Shown here: piece after piece, positions 22,997-35,634 of the stretch | Layout of the letters: the number at the start of each line of letters is the position of its first letter | Numbering within the stretch: position 1 is the first letter of the stretch | DNA from: Lichenostomus cassidix | Taxonomy: Eukaryota; Chordata; Aves; Passeriformes; Meliphagidae | Assembly: GCA_008360975.2 (NCBI GenBank) | Contig: CM039182.1 | Location: 103,447,443 to 103,511,442, forward strand | Direction: 5' to 3' | DNA length: 64,000 bases | Made by a program: the position numbers and the translations under genes | The notes under the pieces: model-generated | Databases searched by the model: none | Seen by the model: the letters and a program-made list of their open reading frames with translations, nothing else | Told to the model about the DNA's origin: nothing

Positions 22997-23493
22997 TGGT
23001 GTATTAGTTTGAAAACAAACCAGTGGGAGATCACAAGTCAGGATTACAACTTAATAAGAAAATGAAAAAAAGTAAGTGCAACAATACAAGGAAAAACATT
23101 GACGAAGTCAGATACAACCTGACACCCTGTTAGGGTGGTGCTAGCAGTCCAAATAAAGTAGTTCAGTTCAAGTGGTGATCCTGTGAAGGTCTGGTCTCCA
23201 GCTGAAGGTCCAGTAGTAGCTCTTGTCCTCTGGGAACCCAGTAGACGGGGCTACCTTGGGCAGTTCCAAAGCCAGGTTATATCCAGTTGGGAATGCTTGG
23301 CTCCTCCCTCCTGGGCAGAGCATCCCACAATAGGATAATTCCATGAGTCATGTGGTGGTTTCTTGATAGCCCATTGTCTGTTATGGGGTGGGTCATAGCA
23401 GGAGATAACAGCTAATGGCCCACAGCTTGTGGCAATAGAATACTTAAATACATCTATATTGTAACCTAGGGCATCTGGCTACATGATACAACT
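22997..23493 (-). mobile_element. LTR of an avian ERV, minus strand
   Basis: On the minus strand it runs from about 23493 (GTTGTATCATG...), through CTGGATATAACCTGGC (TATA-like), TACTGGGTTCCCAGAGGAC and CTTATTAAGTTGTAA, to TTGTGATCTCCCACTGG and ends ...CTAATACACCA at 22997. The terminal layout fits a songbird ERV LTR that I recall. Ends are eroded and no matching flanking duplication is visible. Probably a solo LTR. Confidence 0.65.
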
Positions 23494-26400
23494 CCAGGAA
23501 GTGAAACATAGAGAGGCATCCCTATAAACTGCGTATGGGACAATGACAACCCTACAGTCTGCACTGTGGAATAGCTTGGGCCAGAATTTTTCACCCTTTG
23601 GGGCTCTTAAAGCTCACTTAGATCATAACCTCAACATACAGTGTGGACATGTGGCAGCTTCCAGCACAAGCAGAGATGATGGCTTGCTTCTGCTCAGGTG
23701 CAGCACAGAGAGGGTGCACACAGTGACAGGGCGCACAGGTGTGGCTACAAGATTTTGCAAAGTAGTGGGTTTTGCCTTGTGTGCTTATGACAGCCTTAAG
23801 CCTTTTCTCTAATGTTCGAAGTAAAGACTAAATTTTATCTTGACAGTGCTAAAATTACACTTTAAATATGAAGCTACGTGCTGTAAAATTTCATTAAAAT
23901 GCATGCTGATATGCATTTGCTGAAGGAGTGGTACAGTTCTCTCCAAAACATGAAGCAGCATTTCCCTTTAGTGAGATTTACACAAAGAAACTGATTATTT
24001 TCCTGCCATTTTTTTTCCTCCTTAAAAATTCATCTCTTGCTAAAGAAAGCACTTGTGAATCCCTCATTCCTATCAAAAAGGTAGTAAATTCTCATATTTC
24101 CAGGAAGGCAACACTATCTGTGAGGCATCAGATAATGAGCAGCTTACAGCTTACTTTGGAATTTGGCACAAATGAGAAAAAAACCTCTATATTATAAAAA
24201 AGATGTAATGAAATAGCTCTTTATAACTGGTTATTATTTGGAACAGAACTTTAAATTTCTTCTATGGCACTTGTACATTAAAAAAAAAAAACCAAAACAG
24301 AAAAAAACTAGTGAATTTTTATGTATTTATATGATACATTTGCAGGAAGCAGAGAAAACTATGAAAGCCGTGATATGAGTGTGGATTGAAAGGAAGTAGC
24401 ACAGAAGGGTGACATTTATTAATTTACAGATGGTATTACTCTAGCTGCCTGAAACCATAGTGATCTGGTAACAGACATGGAACTCCAAATGCCTGAAGCA
24501 ACCCCAGATGTCACAGCATGCACTCCAGGGAATATAATTTAATAATAATTTATATGGCAAGTATAACACTTGTGAAATATGTCTTTCAGCACCATCATTG
24601 TGCACATTCCCCGGTGAGTAATTTAAGAACATATAATATTTCAGAGCTTTGAATCAGGAAAGAGATGATAATTAGATTCCTACTTTAAATCAGGTATATG
24701 AAGGGGAAGTTAATCAAATAAAAAATATAATTTAGCAGATTTGGATTCTCTAATGACACTTCTAATTAGAATTAGGGCATAATTTGGGACACATATAAAG
24801 TTGCTAATTATTATGAAAATATTTTCAAACATGCTGCAGGCTCACAGGTGAAAAAAGTTTATGCAAATCTTGACAATAAAACCTGTCAGATGCTCCATAT
24901 CTTGGTGTAAGTATCTGTTCTGAGCATCTATGGGCTTCATATTAAAAACTGTGATTGCAAAATGTTCATTTTGGGGCACCTGACTCCTGAACTGAATCCT
25001 ATGGCTACTGAAGAGGTCTGTGGGATTTTTTGAGAAGGGGTCCATTGTCTTGCTAATTGTGAGCTTCTGGTTGTGGTCCCTATAGTTTGTTAATTGTCAG
25101 GATTCACAGCCTTTTCCCTAGCAGTAAGATTGAGTCAGAAATGTCTTTTCTTCCTTACACTGCTTGGCGTGCTCCAAGTCAGTGGAAAGAACGGTATGAC
25201 TGCAATGCTTAGAAAGCACTGTGTAAATCATCCAGAAGAAAAGCAAATGCATTTAAGACAAGTCTTAAAGGCAGGACAGCAGGACAGTATTTTCAAAGTG
25301 AATATTCTAACCACTAGATTAAAGTCTGCACCCTACAGTGCATGTCTCAACTTCTCTAGAGGAAGTAGGTTTGTTTGGTGAGCAATAATAAACTGAGGAA
25401 AATGCCTCAACACTGAAAAATAAAAAAAAGGGGCTTTATTTAAACCTGTGAAAGAGAAGGCTGAGCTGTGCCCATGTTGATCCTGAATGCTGCTGCACAC
25501 TAGTAAACAGAAGTGGCTTTGCTTTGGGCTTCTGTCTCTAGAGAACTTTCAGAGTTACAGATCCTCATTTAGACAATATAGCATCAAAAGCTTGTGTTCT
25601 TGTTCAAGAACATGAAGGATCTACTGCTGCTGACTTTAAAGTGCTTTGGATATCACTCACCTCAGATCCATCTCACTTTACTTTAGGCACCTAGAAATTA
25701 CACCACCTAGTCCATCTCCTAGGCTTCCTCTGAAGTCAGTGGAGAGAGCTGAGGATTTTCTGGCGACAATTTATCCTTCTTTTCTAGACACTAAGGACAA
25801 CATGAGTCACACTTCTAAAGGTGCTTGCCTTTCACCATTGACTACAGAGAAAGCCAAAATGTTTAACTTTCTGACAGTTAGTAAGATAAATTCCACCCAC
25901 AGTGTCTGCATTAGGCGTTGTGACTTAAAGAAACTTATACAATCTGTGACCTTTGCATAGTCTCCTTTAAGGTACAGAAGAGGAAAGGTTTTTACTGTAC
26001 ATCATTAAGTCTCATCTCTAGATTCTTCTTTTGTATCTAAGAAAAAAGGAAATTATTTAACAAAACAGTAAGCCAAAATACGTACTTTGCCAAACACACA
26101 GCAGGATTTTTCGAGGGTATTGTTATAAAGTGGAAAGTTTGCACCATCATTCAGTGATGTACTGATGGAAAAGCTCAATGCTATCCTTTTTCCTGTGAGT
26201 TTGATATTCATGAAGCCATGTTCAAACTAAGGGTCAAGGTGGTCTCCTTGTTCTTTGAAAAGTTACATTACTGACAAGTACCAGAAGAGTGTCCCATTGT
26301 ATAGCAAGTGAGTTGCAGACACCAGCTAGGATTGTATTCATTCCAGTGCAGTTTCATAAACAGACTTTCTTGAAAAAGTCTTCAATACACCTTCAAATGC

Positions 26401-29400
26401 CACTGAACTGAGTAACCAGGAGAAGATAAACTTCCAGAAAAACATAAAATCCAGCTAGACAAGGGACCAAGTCCAAATCTTAAGGCACATGAAACCATCC
26501 ATCTCAGGAATAAAACATCTGTTGTCTTCAACTTGATCATGTAGAAATGCCAGTGCACCATCTTTTTGCTTATGCAAAGTATCAAAATGATTTATTGCAG
26601 AATGGGAGTTTTATAGTTTGCTTCACATACACCAGGCCTGCAGACCATGTACGTCCTTTGACAAAAACATTTTCCAAGCTTTTTCCAGGCGTTTATTTCC
26701 TGTACTGCTTTAGCTTCTCTTTATTCTTTTACCCAGCTTGTAGATTGAGAGACAGTGCCTCCCATACCTAAAGCTGTATTTTGAAAACCAGGAAAACCTC
26801 TGCTGGTGCAGTATTTCAAAGGATCTCCACTCACATGCAAGATTGTTGTTGTAAAATAAGGCATAGCATGGCCATGGCTGTTGCTGTCTCAATGTCCCCT
26901 TCTGCAGACAAAAGAAATAGACAAGTAACTCAGTAAGGTTCAATATACCAGGAAAATCTCTGCTGGATATGCAAACCAGTTTTGTAACTGCTAAGTCAAA
27001 TAATGCTGTTCTGAGCAGTGAATGAAAATCTGAACTTAAAGTTTTGTCATGGCATTGTTTAAAGGGTTAGATTAAGTAGGGGATATACAAGCAGTAAACC
27101 AGCTTGCGTCAATGCCATTAGGGAAATAGGTTGACACATGGGCAAAGAGAAATATCTCTGTGAGATTCTGGAGACTGATCCCTTACAGAGGGGTGGAGCA
27201 GTCTGGACTGAGCTTTTCAGTATTTTAATTTAGATCTTGTAAGTACATTTTATGTTTGTTACTGTGGTTTGCCTAATAATGATAAACTACTTTGCCATTA
27301 GGGCTATGCTCTCTGTGAGAAAAAACGCTTTGATAGATTCGAAACTGCTAAAGATGAGAGCCCATTCGTGGTTATTAGAATTTAGTTTTGTTCCTTCTTT
27401 GCATCTGAGTGCTGAAAATAATGATGTTTTTCTGAGGAGAGAAACCACAAGGTTAATTACATAAAAGTAAAAAATATTAAGAATAAAATTTGTTAGAGTT
27501 TAGTTTGAAAGTTTTAGAATTTTAATACTATTTACTTCCAATCTCAAAGTAAGAATAATTTAATAAGATAACATATATTGTAAGAATAATTTGCCTCCTT
27601 CATATCTTTTAAAACTTTTTTTGTGTTAAATTTTCATATCCCCTTAACATATGTAGATTTCGTCACAGCAAATTAAGTACCAAGCAGTAGAAAGTTTTAG
27701 AATTAATTTCTTCATCATTATCTACAGGATCACTATAGAAAAGAACATGAAGTTGGTTTCAAGTATCAATTTTCCAAGTCAAACCCTGAAGCAGATATTT
27801 TTTGGAGACAAAGGTACATAATATCCCCTTTTATTAAATCCGATGACTATTAGACTCCTCAAGATGACTTGCGAATGTTTCTTTATGGTATCAAGTTTCT
27901 GTTTTAAAAAGTAATTTGTTACTCAAATATCTGATGCTTTTAGCTGAAATGCAGGTTTGTTTTGTTTTCATGCATGAGAATTGATTTTGAAGAATCAGAA
28001 CCACAATAAAATAGTAAGGCAGAATGTGTATATAGTATATATTTACATATACAGTGTACTATTACATGACGCCGTTATCTAATCACATCTAGCCCAAATT
28101 ACAACTTTCCCCACGAACCAGATCTAAACCCAAGTTGTTATTCTAGAACCTTCAACCAAAATCCTCAACACCAGTGATATTCTGTACAAGATGATGGTTC
28201 AAATACAGCAGTTCTGGGAAGTACTTCAAAACAACTCCATTTGATCACATTAAATGAACTCCCAATGCACATTCAGTTTACTGTCATCCAAAAGGCATCC
28301 CTTGGGCATGTTACAAGACTGCTCAGCAATCTGAACAAAAAACCATCGCTGGAAACGAACATTCCTTTCCAGAACTGCTCTTGTGACTCAATGCAGGAGC
28401 CAGTTGTAGATGGCAATGTGGGCAGCCTCTACATGCCGAATATGAACTCATTCAGCTTCAGCTTTTGTTTGATTTTAGGGTGGAATTCAGAGGTCTGAGG
28501 AAACCAAAGGGGCTCCCCTTTCTCCCCAAGCAGAGCACTCTCACATCTAGTGTTTAAGGACTAGTGTAGACGTACAGCTGTTCTCCAGATTTTCTGCTAC
28601 AGATATGAGCATTTGTGAGTGGTACTGGTCTTGGAAAACCGCTGGGGTTTCAGCACTGGGCTAGAAAATGGTTTCACTATCCTTCTTTTTAGAAGGCCTC
28701 CACTCCACAATCACTTCTGATATAATACTTTATTTAGTCACAAGATTTATCTGAACAAGAAATTAAGCCAAAATTAGTCCTTTATTTAACTCTTACTGTA
28801 AAATGTGTGTTTTAGTCCACATATCTTGTTTTCACTTTATTGTCTGGATGTTATTTAATTAAATGATACATAACATTATTGCCTCTTGAGTATGTTATAC
28901 ATGACTAGTTTACTTAGTGCAGCAAACAGATTTGCCTCAGCACTGATTTCCCAGCTTTGTTCTACTGAAGGATATTTTTATATTTAAAAAGGTGGAACCA
29001 TAAATCCCTGAGATATGAGTGCAATTAGTCTTGTTAACTGCTGCTTTAGCCAGTGATCTTTATTAGGATCATATCTCCTACTGAATAATCACTGAACATA
29101 AGACTCTGGTACCTGAAGACTGATCTGCCACTGCTTCCTTCGTAAGGATTTTGGGCTCAGCTTCTAGGTCCTGTTTTGTTTGGTTTATGACTAAAAGGTC
29201 ACCATCACAGAGAGCAAAAAATCCACCAAACACTCAAGAATAAGCCTGCAAAATGCTCCCTTGCACTCACACTTTCTCAGTTTACAGGATTTAAAGCTTT
29301 TCTTCAACTAACAATATTTAGTTCCAGAAAATGTTCAGTACAGGTGGATTTTCTTAAACACTGGACAGCCACAATCTGCAGACTGAGTTACACTCTTCTG

Positions 29401-29716
29401 CTCTTTCCCAGATGTAAGTATAGTTTAAAATTATTTATACCTGCACTCAAGGAAAAAAATCTCTGTCATGTATCTATAATGAAAAGTGTGGTAGTATAAA
29501 AGGGCTAAATACACTCACTTCCAATATTTAGAAGGATTGTTCCTCTGGCACAATGCCATTCCAGGGACGTGAGGTCACAAAGAGCCTGACAATACATACT
29601 AATTGGGAAGGCACTGTTTTGTTTCCTACTGTTAAGTCGGCTTGATTCCAGCCATTTGGTTTTCTTCTTCCCCCTGTGAGAAAAGATTACACTAAGGTGC
29701 TTTTGCAGAGGTCTTA

Positions 29717-29777
29717 AAAAAAAAAAAATCCAAACAAACAAAAACTCCCAAAAATAACCAAACAAAACCAAAAAAGG
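29717..29777 (+). repeat. A-rich (CAAAA)n low-complexity tract
   Basis: A12 followed by CAAA/CAAAAC units. Simple repeat. The minus-strand open frame over it is a compositional artefact. Confidence 0.75.
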
Positions 29778-30553
29778 CAAGTACATTTGGAGTTGCTTCC
29801 TAATTGCTTTTGCCTAAAGACATTTGCCTTGCTCTGCCTTCACAAAACTAAGATCAGTGGTGAAATTAAGAGAAGGAAAGACATGTACAGTTTTTATGTG
29901 TGTTTTTTGCTTAGGCTTTGAATCAGATCTAGCAATGGAAGCTGAAACTGAACTTCCACCAAAATCAGGTGACAAAGAAATGAGGAATTTGCAAGTTCTT
30001 CAGTAACCAGTTGTTACCAAAGTTGTAAATCTGACTGGTGAGCAACATTAATTATAAGGAGTCCACCTTCTAACAGGCAAGAGGGTCCAAAGCAGCAGAA
30101 AAAGCAGCCTTAGAAAGAAGTCCTCACACATTTATAGGCCATCGTTTAATGCTGAACTCAACACAATGCATGCTACAGCACATGTATTTGTAAAGTCTGA
30201 GGTTCCCAAGTTCAAAGCTAACCTTCCAAAACTTTACTCATTTAAATGTGTGGGAAAATAGAATCCTATTACTGTAATATTAAATATTTATGGGCACTTT
30301 CAAAGATTCAAAATTTTTAGTTGAGGCAAACACATGACTCACCCTTTTGCCTGAGCTTTCTTTAATAGTTTTCTGCTGCTTTAGCATTATCACATAGTAC
30401 AACATTTTACAGACAATCTGTGCACTCCTGAGGATAAATATACATAATATTCACAGGAAACATTCTTAATATGGAAATATTTATTTCTTGATCTGGCTTG
30501 CTTCAATTCATTGCAAGATGTTGCTGATGTTTCTGGAAAATATTTAGCAGCAG

Positions 30554-30619
30554 TTCCTCCTTTGTGCTTTTTTCTGACAACAACATTTCCTTCTTTGTGC
30601 TTCTTTCTGACAACGGCTG
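30554..30619. repeat. 33-bp tandem duplication
   Basis: Copies at 30554-30586 and 30587-30619 share TTTGTGCTT and TTTCTGACAAC with two mismatches in the first 28 bases. The period is a multiple of three, so the minus-strand 99-codon frame here gains a repeated VVRKKHK peptide. That frame resembles no known protein. Confidence 0.75.
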
Positions 30620-33600
30620 AGTCAATGGTCATACACTTTGTTAAGCCATGAACTAACTGTTGTGATTTCTCCATGACATTTAATTTCACTTTAAAAGAGT
30701 ATTTCTACAGAATGTTTAAGTCATCCCCTCCTGACTTGATGGCACAACCCAGAAGGCTTCTACATGGAGCTAAGAAAGCTGAGCATTTCTGAAATACTGA
30801 GGGAGTCTTGCCAATTCTTACCCTCTGACTCTATGACAGACATATTTAACTTCCATTTAAACATAAACTCCTTGCTTGTAATACTGAAAAACATTAATCC
30901 AGAAGCTTCTCCATTCTCATCCAAATAATTTATTCATTTGCCTCATTTAACAGTTCACAGCAGAAAAAGTTTTGGCAAAACAATGACTGGTTATGCATGA
31001 CTTTAAAATATACATTGAAACATTTTTCATAAGGATATACGATTAGAGACAAGAAGTACCCTTCTAAGATAGTGAAGAATGACTTGCAGTGCTTCAGATA
31101 TTATAAAATTCATCCAGAGGGATTATCTATTATCTAAAAAATGGCTGGTACTGTAAACCTCTCCTATATGGAACACTTGCCTAAATTTGTTCCAGGGCTT
31201 AACTGTCCTTTAAATAAGAAATGTATCTTATTTTACATAAGCCCATTGCTTTTTACTCTGGTCCCCATGGATAATGAAGAATGGGTTGTTTCCCTTTTTG
31301 CAGCATCCATTTATAGATTTAAAGACTACAATATGTTCTGCCTTAATCTTGCTCTGAACTGTGTAACATTTTTTTTTCCTTTAGAAACTCATAACACTTA
31401 ATAACATTATCTTTTGGAGTATCTATATGATAGCAAGATTGTCATGAGTGACAGAGCTGAAAATCAGACAATGATACACCTGAGCCATGACCTTTATGCA
31501 AGGACTCAAACAGCCAATATGTAGCACTTCTGTTTACACATCATAATATATTCCATTTATGCTTTTATTTCAGTCATCCTTTGGACTCCATTTCTCCCAC
31601 TCTGCCACCCTGAGGTTCTGGCTGAGGTACCTGGAGCTGCTTCAGGCTGTTGCAGTAGACCCACAATGGGAGTTATGGGAAAGTAGAAACTGCCCAAACA
31701 TAACAGGCAGTTATATTTTTGGCTTTTCACCCAGTGACTACTATGTGGGGAAGAGGCCTTGAAGGTCATTGCTACACACTAACAATGAAGCTTCTTCTTC
31801 CAAGGATATAATCATTAAATATTTAACTGAGGGGTTTTTTTTTAAGCTTGGTTTGTGTTACCAAAATGGTGTAGAAAATTGAATTTATTGAAAAATTATA
31901 TTACCTTGCCCTATCTACTAATACATACTTGCCCATGAACATGAATGGAATGTTATCTTGAATAATTTTTCATATATCAGAAAAAAATTCTTTTATGAAC
32001 TTGTTTGAATTTTTTTCAGAAAATAGTTAAAGCCAACATCATTATGAATATCCAGTTTTTGGAATGCGGCTTAACTTTTCTTCTGTTGAGCCTCTGAGTC
32101 ACTTTCTTCGTAAAGCACCTGCAGACATTTCATCTTGTGTTAAATTGCAAACTATTTTCTGCAGTTCAATGTGGAACTTTTTTAGTTTCTTCATATGCTT
32201 CTATAATTAGGTTAAATTTGGATGATTCATGATGTTAAATGATCCTCAAGGCCATGCTTCCAAATTCTTCAATAGTACCTCATTAAGCGCAAACCAATAA
32301 AATGCAACAGCTATTGTGCATAAACTATCTCAAGGTCTTCTGATACTTCCTGCACATCCTAGCACAACACTGGCCTGGCTAGACAGTTCTATCTCCTCAC
32401 TTTGTTTGTAACACACTAAAACAGACTTTTTACCTACAAGAAAAAAAAATTAAGGGCATACAGGAGACAGCAGAGGAGTGAAAACACACATACAAGCAGT
32501 TAAGCATCAAAAAGACGTGAGTTACAGAAAGCTGGGTTTGTATCCTTCACTCTCGGATAAGCTGGTGGGCTGGGATCCTGTTTGTATTACCTGCCTGTGT
32601 GCAAGATTCTATCAAAAACAGAAGTAAGGATTTGTGTAGGGAGCCATGAACACACAAGCTGTATTTTTTGACAGTTGCAAAGATTTATTATAGAGCTCAA
32701 TAGTCTGTAGGAAGTCCAGGAAGGCATTATCATACACTGCCATAGGGAAAATTAAATACTTTCACACTACTGTGTCCTCAAGCATAGTGCAAATCTGCTA
32801 TAAAGCACAGCGTATCAGAGGGCACAACAGCTGGCTGTGCTGTAGTAGAGGAGTCCAAGCTGCCTTTAAGGCTATGTGACCAAAGGGTTCTGTGCTCCAG
32901 AATGTCCCTGCAGTATTACTACTGACCCTGTTTTCACTGAGGTGGCTAGGGGGTCAGGTTAACACAGGTGAAAAACTCTAGAAAAGAGCCTGCAGCACCT
33001 CTTCCCCAAGTTCTTATTTGGCAGTGATGTGTCAAAGTGGAAAGGAGAGCAGAACTGTGTGACTACATCTCCGTGAACAAAACTTCCACTGCTGCACATA
33101 CCTATGTCACTCTTTTTTTTTTTTCCACACCATGGAAGACTAAACACTGTCAATTCTCATGGCCATGCCCCACTTTCCTGTAAACTCAGATTAACCTCCT
33201 TTCAAAATGTGCATATTTTCCAGGGCTTGCTATAAGGTTTTTAATCTGATGGCAGAAATTATAAATATACATTTGTTACTTACCATCTCACAGCTGGAGC
33301 AATACTGGTTTGTCCCGATGGATAGACTTATTTTAAACCAGCCCATGAATACATACATTAATATCTCTACAGGCACCTATCTGTGCCCTCTCCTGTGAAT
33401 GAAGAAGAATCATGAACCCATCAGCCTGTAATTTTTTTTTCCTTCCTAATGAGTTTCTTCCAAGGATGTGGAATACTTCTGGGGAAGTCCCTAGGCTTGT
33501 GAAGGCTTTCAGGACATTTTTACAGAGGCTCACCAACAGAATATTGTACTTTCCATGTCTTCCCAGACACAACCTACGACCATTGGAACACACCAAAACT

Positions 33601-35046
33601 TTATAGTTTATTTTTTGCAATGTGTGTTGCTGTACTTGAAAGGAAAAAATTAAAGAGTTTTTCTTCAAGATATGCAGCAGCTCTTCCCTTAGCCTTTATT
33701 TTTTTAAGCAGGTGGCTTGAAGTACAGGCGCAGTACAAGCCCCTGTCTCAGCATTGCAAAAAAAAGGGAAAGAGATTCAGAAAATACCAGTTTCAGAATA
33801 TCATTCTGGTTTGGTTTTCACTCCCTCAGCCCAACATGGAGACCCCAATTTTCCTCTCACTGTAGCTGAGTACAATTGCAATGTGCCATTACAGCAAACA
33901 CTTGGTTAGTCCACACACACTGATCACTGGGCTGACATGGGAAGTTGCCACTTGCACTTCAGTGAGCTGGCTGAGGTGTAATGTACCTTTCCAATAAACC
34001 AAATTACACTGCCCTACTAGTGATTGCAATGTAACTGTAGCCTCAAATGCACTCTTTTCCACCCATCCACAAAACTGAAATTTGTGTGCACTCTGCCAGC
34101 TCACTTTTCAATTGCGGAAATGTACTTTTTTTGCTTTGACAAATGTAAGTTGATCTTGCTGTTATCCATTTAGAACTTGGCTGGAAATGGCGTTTTTACA
34201 ATCCACTCCACTGGCCATGCTTTCTCCTTCTTTTTTACTTTCTTCTACTTGTCAGGGATATTTCCTTCTAGCTCCTGCTGCCAAGTGGAACCTGTCACCT
34301 AAAACCACCTGATGCAGAAGAGGAAATAAAGAGCCTTTTACATCAGTTAGTAATAGATGCTCTCAGCCATATCTATGCATTCTTCTTGCTTTTTATCACC
34401 TCATATGTAATTGCTTTCCCAGGTAGGACCAGTGCCCTGGGTTGAAGCTCTGTGATGGGGCTCCTCTATGTTCTAGGACCCTCTGCTCCCCACAGGGAAG
34501 CTGTCACTACCAGCTAACAGTGACATGTGAGGAAGAAAAGGCCACCCCAGAGAACTGCAGCACCACTCACTTAGGTTTTTTGTGCTTGATTCACTGGGGT
34601 GTATCAGCATTTCCATGATTACTTTTAAAAGGCTATAAAATTAACTCAGAAACTTCTTAATGGTGACATGTGGTTATACCCAGGAAGCAATTTTTTCCCC
34701 CCTGAAGTTTTTCTTTTAGTGTGTGTTTTAAGTGACATAAAAGTAAGATCAATTACCAAAAAGCTGTATTGGACACATTTTTCAGATTTTTAAAGGTTTT
34801 AAACTAAAAATCACTTGTCTGTGGCAAGTGATTAATTACTTATATTTGAAAATTAAATCTGTCAAGTTAATGAAGTTCAAAATTAACTGCTTAACATAAA
34901 GAACATTACTGTATGCAATTTTCGTAATATTAGAAATTCTGGATAGTAGTATAATTACAGAATACAAGCAAAGTTTCAAGGGAGCTATAAAAATATTTAG
35001 GAATTTTCTGCATTCTTAAACCACCATCCACGATGGTCTAATTAAG

Positions 35047-35634
35047 AACACTGTTGTTTGTTAATCATGGGAGGGTAGCTAAGCCACACAAAACCACTTA
35101 TTCATTTATCTACACCAGGATGGGGGGCAGAACCTGAAGGGTAAAAGTGAGAAAACTTGTGAGTTGAGATAAGGACAGTTTGATGGGTAAAGCAAAGCCA
35201 TGGACAAGCAAAGTAAAATAAGGAATTCCTTCACTGCTCCCCATAGCAGCCAGATGTTCAGTCATTTTCAGGAAAGCCAGGTTCCAATATGCATTAACAC
35301 TGACTTGAGAAGACATACGCCATCAGTCTGAATCTTTCATCTTCCTCCCTCTTTCTCCCAGCTTTTATTGCTGAGTACACCATCATATTGCATGGGATAC
35401 TTCTCTGATCAGCCAGTATCTCTTTTCTCATCTGTGTCCTCTCCCAGCTTTTTGTGCACTCCCAGGCTGCTCATGGGTGGGATGGAGTGAGAAACAGAGA
35501 AAGCCTTGATGCAGTGTAAGCACTGCTCAGAAACAGCTAAAACATCAATACTGTTTTGGTCACCAATCCAAAATATAAGACTATACATAAGCCACTATGA
35601 ATAAAATTGTCCCATCCAAAAGCAGTACAAACAC
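35047..35634 (-). mobile_element. Solo ERVL-type LTR (578 bp) with perfect 5-bp TSD
   Basis: The LTR spans 35052-35629 between perfect AACAC repeats (35047-35051, 35630-35634). On the minus strand it reads TGTACTGCTTTTGGATGGGA...GAGCAGTGCTTACACTGC...AGCTGGGAGAGGACACAG... and ends in a TGT/ACA-type terminus. The family TATA box (CATATAAAGC-like) is decayed to CAATAAAAGC (35360-35370) and the poly-A signal to ATCAAAC (35177-35183), so promoter activity is doubtful. Same family as 22601-22845. Confidence 0.87.

Larger units (their letters stand above)
23494..35046. other. Long unique AT-rich stretch, no gene recognised
   Basis: About 11.5 kb without recognised genes or mobile elements. It contains a homeodomain-motif block (24720-24800), an A-rich CAAAA tract (29717-29777), a 33-bp tandem duplication (30554-30619) and a small hairpin of E-box half-sites (34809-34833). 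Open frames up to about 104 codons show no motifs. The low repeat density fits a gene desert or long intron. Confidence 0.5.

Noticed and set aside
25680..25860. Text resembling an old amniote repeat (CTGAAGTCAGTGGAGAG)
   Set aside because: Only one short motif feels familiar. I cannot name a family or set boundaries.
31559..31762. 67-codon frame after a good acceptor-like TTTTATTTCAG
   Set aside because: No donor at the end, no recognised homology and an equally long frame on the other strand.
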